DNA of 64,000 nt. Source: an uncultured Allomuricauda sp. (GTDB taxonomy: Bacteria > Bacteroidota > Bacteroidia > Flavobacteriales > Flavobacteriaceae). Shown here piece by piece: positions 60,827 to 64,000 of the stretch. The first letter of the stretch is position 1, and the number at the start of each line of letters is the position of its first letter. Made by a program: the position numbers and the translations under genes. The notes beneath the pieces were generated by a model. The model did not search any database, was not told the DNA's origin, and saw nothing but the letters and a program-made list of their open reading frames with translations. The DNA lies in NCBI RefSeq assembly GCF_947499695.1, contig NZ_CANMPQ010000002.1:930001-994000 (forward strand). The letters are read 5' to 3'.

Positions 60827-61638
60827 ATCGTCTTTATTAATTCTTTGAACAATTGGATCATTTTTGGTTCGGTGTTACCCGCTATTTCAATAATTTCCTG
60901 AATATTAACCGGTTGCAAATTATCAGGATCGCATTCATCTGTTAAAACAGACAGTGCTATAATAGGTAGTCGTAAATGATTGGCAACAATTACTTCGGGA
61001 ACGGTACTCATTCCGACGGCATCTGCACCTAAAATTTTCAACATTCGATATTCCGCTTTGGTTTCTAGTTGAGGCCCTACAACAGAAGCATATACTCCCT
61101 TTTTTAGTGAGATACCTTCTTCTTTGGCAATCTTCTCAATCTTATTGCGCATATCCAGATCATACGGTTCCGCCATGTCAACAAAGCGATCTCCGAATTC
61201 GGCCACATTTTTGAATGCCAATGGAGAACCTCCTTGTAAATTGATGTGATCTTCGATAAGCATAATATCACCTTTCTTAAAATTGAGGTTAATGGCCCCA
61301 GCAGCATTGGACACAAACAACTTTTGAATACCCAATTGATGCATCACCCGAATGGGGTAGGTGATATCTAGAAAATCATATCCTTCATACAAATGAAACC
61401 TGCCTTGCATGACCACAACCTTTTTACCAGCTATGGTGCCAAAAATGAGCTTTCCCGTATGGAATTCCACCGTGGCAAGTGGAAAGTAGGGAATATGATT
61501 GTAGTGCGCTTCAATCGGATTTTCTATCTCATTCACCAGTTGCCCCAGGCCGGTGCCCAAAACAATTCCAATTTCTGGAGCATCGAAACCTTTGTTTTTT
61601 AAATAAGCAACAGATTCTTCAAGTTGTTTCTTGGTCAT
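60823..61638 (-). CDS. Purine nucleoside phosphorylase
   Basis: A 271-residue PNP of the trimeric class. Motifs are GIVLGTGLGQLVNEI (phosphate loop), QGRFHLYEGY, VSNAAGAIN, the base-binding VVGPQLETKAEYRML and GADAVGMSTVPEVIVA. It splits inosine or guanosine. In an arsenosugar operon it may handle the adenosyl or ribosyl part derived from SAM; a general salvage role is equally possible. It overlaps the neighbouring genes by four bases on both sides, which ties it firmly to the operon. Confidence 0.92.
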   Translation of the reverse strand: MTKKQLEESVAYLKNKGFDAPEIGIVLGTGLGQLVNEIENPIEAHYNHIPYFPLATVEFHTGKLIFGTIAGKKVVVMQGRFHLYEGYDFLDITYPIRVMHQLGIQKLFVSNAAGAINLNFKKGDIMLIEDHINLQGGSPLAFKNVAEFGDRFVDMAEPYDLDMRNKIEKIAKEEGISLKKGVYASVVGPQLETKAEYRMLKILGADAVGMSTVPEVIVANHLRLPIIALSVLTDECDPDNLQPVNIQEIIEIAGNTEPKMIQLFKELIKTI

Positions 61639-62255
61639 TCTTTTATATGTTTTAAATAGGGTTGAAAAGCTTCAATATCCTTGATGTCCTCATAATGGTC
61701 TACATCATTTTTGGCGGGAAGCATAAACACCTTTTTATCTTCTATGTCTTTAATTGTATCTGAAAGCACGGTTTCCGTGCCCCAAGATTTATTTTGAAAT
61801 ACACTATGGGTCAAGGCTTTCATTCCCAATAGGTAATAACCACCATCTTCTGCAGGTCCTATAACAAATTCGTTGGCTTCAAGCTTTGAAAAAGCCTCTT
61901 CTAAATCGGATTGTGAAAGATCGTACATATCACTTCCAATAATAATGATTTTTTCAAAACCAGAATTAAATCCATTTTCGAATGCGTTCTGCATGCGTTG
62001 CCCCAGGTCATCACCTTGTTGCAATTTTTTATCAAAGCGTAGATTGTCCCAAATATCGTTTTCCCATACACATTCGGAATAATAAACGTGTTTTTCCCCA
62101 CCAAGATTTTTGGTTATCGTTACCGTATGATTAAGCAAGAATTTGTAAATTTCCAATGCTGCATGGTCACCAATTGTAGCGGCAAGTCTGGTTTTACACT
62201 TTCCAAGTTCAGGATTTCGGGTAAAAATGAGAAGTAGATTTTTCTTTATCTTCAA
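61635..62255 (-). CDS. TIGR04282-family arsenosugar biosynthesis transferase
   Basis: A 206-residue GT-A nucleotidyl/glycosyltransferase-like protein. It starts NLLLIFTRNPELGKCKTRLAATIGD, with later DLGQRMQNAFENGF, IIIGSDMYDLSQSDLEEAF and GPAEDGGYYLLGM, which are diagnostic of TIGR04282 (formerly selenodomain-associated transferase 1). It is the first gene of the arsenosugar-type operon and shares the upstream region with the divergent GH32 gene. Confidence 0.9.
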   Translation of the reverse strand: MKIKKNLLLIFTRNPELGKCKTRLAATIGDHAALEIYKFLLNHTVTITKNLGGEKHVYYSECVWENDIWDNLRFDKKLQQGDDLGQRMQNAFENGFNSGFEKIIIIGSDMYDLSQSDLEEAFSKLEANEFVIGPAEDGGYYLLGMKALTHSVFQNKSWGTETVLSDTIKDIEDKKVFMLPAKNDVDHYEDIKDIEAFQPYLKHIKE

Positions 62256-62440
62256 AAGCTAAATATTGTAGTAGGTCATTATCCGGGATTAGTCAAAACT
62301 TCAAATCAATACTTACCAAAAAAGTGAGGTAAAATCAAAATTTTGGCGCTCGAAGCAATTGACAAAGTGAATTCAAAAATAACATTTTACCATATTGCGA
62401 TATATATATGCTATCTTAAAGTTTAAATTTCTTATTCAGC

Positions 62441-63991
62441 ATGAATAAAATAACGGCTACTTTCTGTATCATTGTACTATTAAGTTCTTGTAGGAAAAAG
62501 ACTAATGAAGAACTTGTTCCCCCACCACAAGAAATGAAGAATTACGTTGAAGAATATCGCCCACAGTTTCATTTTTCGCCCGAGGAGAAATGGATGAACG
62601 ACCCTAATGGTCTTGTTTATCATGATGGGGTGTATCATTTATTTTATCAATACTATCCTGAAGATATTGTCTGGGGTCCCATGCACTGGGGTCATGCAAC
62701 AAGCAAGGATATGTTACACTGGGAACACAAACCAATTGCACTCTACCCGGATGAACATGGGCTCATTTTTTCTGGTAGTGCAGTGGTCGACCACAATAAT
62801 ACTTCTGGATTTGCTTCAAATGGTGAAACTCCGCTAGTTGCCGTGTTTACCTATCATCTTATGGCAGGTGAAACGGCAGGAAGAAATGATTACCAGACTC
62901 AGGGCATTGCGTATAGTCTTGATAATGGAGAAACTTGGACCAAGTATAAAGGCAACCCGGTTATCGGGAACAAAGGCATAAAGGATTTTAGAGACCCAAA
63001 GGTATTTTGGCATAAGGAAACAGAACGCTGGATTATGGCCTTGGTAGCCGGAGATCATGCTAAATTCTATTCCTCCAAAGACCTGAAAGAATGGAACCAT
63101 CTGAGCGATTTTGGAAAGAACCAAGGGGCACATGGTGGAGTTTGGGAATGTCCGGACCTATTTCCTTTAAAAGTGGAAGGGTCAGATGAGGAGAAATGGG
63201 TACTTATCATTAGCATCAATCCAGGAGCGCCCAATGGTGGCAGTGGAACCCAATATTTTGTTGGTGAATTTGATGGTAAAAGATTCAAATCTGATCAGAA
63301 CGACCATAAATGGTTGGATTTAGGAACGGATAATTACGCTGGAGTAACATATAACAATGTACCTGAGGACGATCGTATTTTTATTGGTTGGATGAGCAAT
63401 TGGGATTATGCCCGAGATACTCCTACAAAAAAGTGGCGGAGTGCTATGACCTTACCACGTAAACTTTCGTTGAGAAAAGTTGGAGAAGACTACATGCTTG
63501 TGAATTACCCGCTAAAGCAGGTTGAATCGTTAGCAGAAACGGTTTTGGCAAAAGATATGACCATTTCAGGAACTGGTGCTGAGCAGATAAAGATTGAAAA
63601 CCTGAACCAAACACAATTGCAATTCCAGTCAACCTCAAAGGACTTTAAACTTACTTGGAAAAATGCACAAGATGAAAGGTTAGAACTGACCATGGATTCT
63701 AAAAACAAACATGTTTTGTTGAATAGGATGAAGTCGGGGCAGGTGAACTTTCAGTCGGAATTTGGAAACAAATTACATCATATGCCCGTCGACAATCTTG
63801 GAGATGGACCCTTCAATGTAAGAATCTTAATAGATTGGTCTTCCATTGAAGTTTTCATAGATGATGGACTCTACGTGATGACTTCTCAAATTTTTCCAAC
63901 AGAACCATACAACGACCTGATTATTGAGAATATGGATAATACATCCAACATCGAAGATATTCGCCTGCAACTGATGGAATCTGTTTGGTAG
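62441..63991 (+). CDS. GH32 fructan hydrolase, lipoprotein
   Basis: A 516-residue enzyme of the levanase/inulinase/invertase family. Lipobox SSC17 at the N-terminus suggests attachment to the outer membrane. The five-bladed propeller carries the nucleophile Asp54 (WMNDPNG), the stabiliser Asp185 (FRDPK) and the acid/base Glu236 (WECPD). The C-terminal beta-sandwich (from about 370) ends with DWSSIEVFIDDG. The gene is complete: its TAG lies 9 bases before the window edge. Neighbouring uptake genes would lie outside. Confidence 0.93.
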   Translation: MNKITATFCIIVLLSSCRKKTNEELVPPPQEMKNYVEEYRPQFHFSPEEKWMNDPNGLVYHDGVYHLFYQYYPEDIVWGPMHWGHATSKDMLHWEHKPIALYPDEHGLIFSGSAVVDHNNTSGFASNGETPLVAVFTYHLMAGETAGRNDYQTQGIAYSLDNGETWTKYKGNPVIGNKGIKDFRDPKVFWHKETERWIMALVAGDHAKFYSSKDLKEWNHLSDFGKNQGAHGGVWECPDLFPLKVEGSDEEKWVLIISINPGAPNGGSGTQYFVGEFDGKRFKSDQNDHKWLDLGTDNYAGVTYNNVPEDDRIFIGWMSNWDYARDTPTKKWRSAMTLPRKLSLRKVGEDYMLVNYPLKQVESLAETVLAKDMTISGTGAEQIKIENLNQTQLQFQSTSKDFKLTWKNAQDERLELTMDSKNKHVLLNRMKSGQVNFQSEFGNKLHHMPVDNLGDGPFNVRILIDWSSIEVFIDDGLYVMTSQIFPTEPYNDLIIENMDNTSNIEDIRLQLMESVW

Positions 63992-64000
63992 GACATTTTT

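Noticed and set aside
1..64000. tRNA, rRNA, insertion sequences, integrases, phage genes or attachment sites
   Set aside because: I looked for cloverleaf-like sequences, transposase motifs, terminal inverted repeats and integrase signatures, and saw none. The window reads as stable chromosome.

Overview
The window is AT-rich chromosomal DNA of a marine-type member of the Flavobacteriaceae (Bacteroidota), close in style to Muricauda, Zobellia or Maribacter. The reasons are a giant adhesin with a gliding-type (CHU_C) C-terminal sorting domain followed by a PorP/SprF protein and an OmpA protein, a TonB-dependent receptor with an N-terminal carboxypeptidase-like domain, DUF4097 and DUF2807 proteins, a LytTR regulator, an argF'-type arginine pathway, and an arsenosugar-type gene set. 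Genes are densely packed, often with ATGA overlaps. No tRNA, rRNA, CRISPR array or insertion sequence was found.

Left part (1-25.6 kb). A partial GntR/YtrA regulator sits next to a perfect palindrome. Then come a deaminase and a flavin-binding protein, and a type IX secretion adhesin operon (1.8-14.9 kb) that ends in a strong terminator. Next is an ECF sigma module (15.0-21.3 kb): sigma factor, anti-sigma and DUF4097 protein in one operon, then a beta-barrel, a small ORF, a TonB-dependent receptor and a DUF2807 lipoprotein in a second. Both operons carry the same promoter-like signature, TGCAACC-N15-TGTCTTT. After this come a DUF4202/siroheme gene pair, an orphan LytTR regulator, and an 0.8-kb decayed stretch.

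Middle part (25.6-41.0 kb, minus strand). A mannitol-type dehydrogenase is coupled to an NCS1-like permease. A 13-gene arginine/proline operon follows, in the order GNAT, argG, argC, proC, argD, proA, proB, argF', SDR, argB, argE, ACT, argH. Directly upstream lies an unannotated 26-codon leader ORF whose peptide ends RPFARRRRP, with a GUAA-loop hairpin over its stop codon. This looks like an arginine-sensing leader for the whole arg/pro operon.

Right part (41.0-64.0 kb). This region is rich in mannose-type glycan genes: a GT87-like mannosyltransferase, a GH26-like enzyme, a WYL regulator and an MFS transporter. A five-gene minus-strand operon joins an FAD/NAD(P) oxidoreductase and a membrane 4Fe-4S protein to a MORN protein, a dolichyl-phosphate-mannose-synthase-like GT2 and a CslA-like (mannan-synthase-like) GT2. 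A divergent plus-strand block encodes DUF547, a beta-barrel, a GH113-like glycosidase, a lipoprotein, a one-POTRA BamA-like barrel and a LysM protein. Convergent with it is an arsenosugar-type operon (TIGR04282 transferase, purine nucleoside phosphorylase, ArsM, DUF547, TIGR04283 transferase) that lacks the radical SAM protein ArsS. The window ends with a GH32 fructan hydrolase.

The observations most worth following up are the arginine leader ORF, the paired ECF promoters, the TTTCATCGAT boxes shared by two distant promoters, and the redox/glycan/arsenosugar block at 46.5-62.3 kb.
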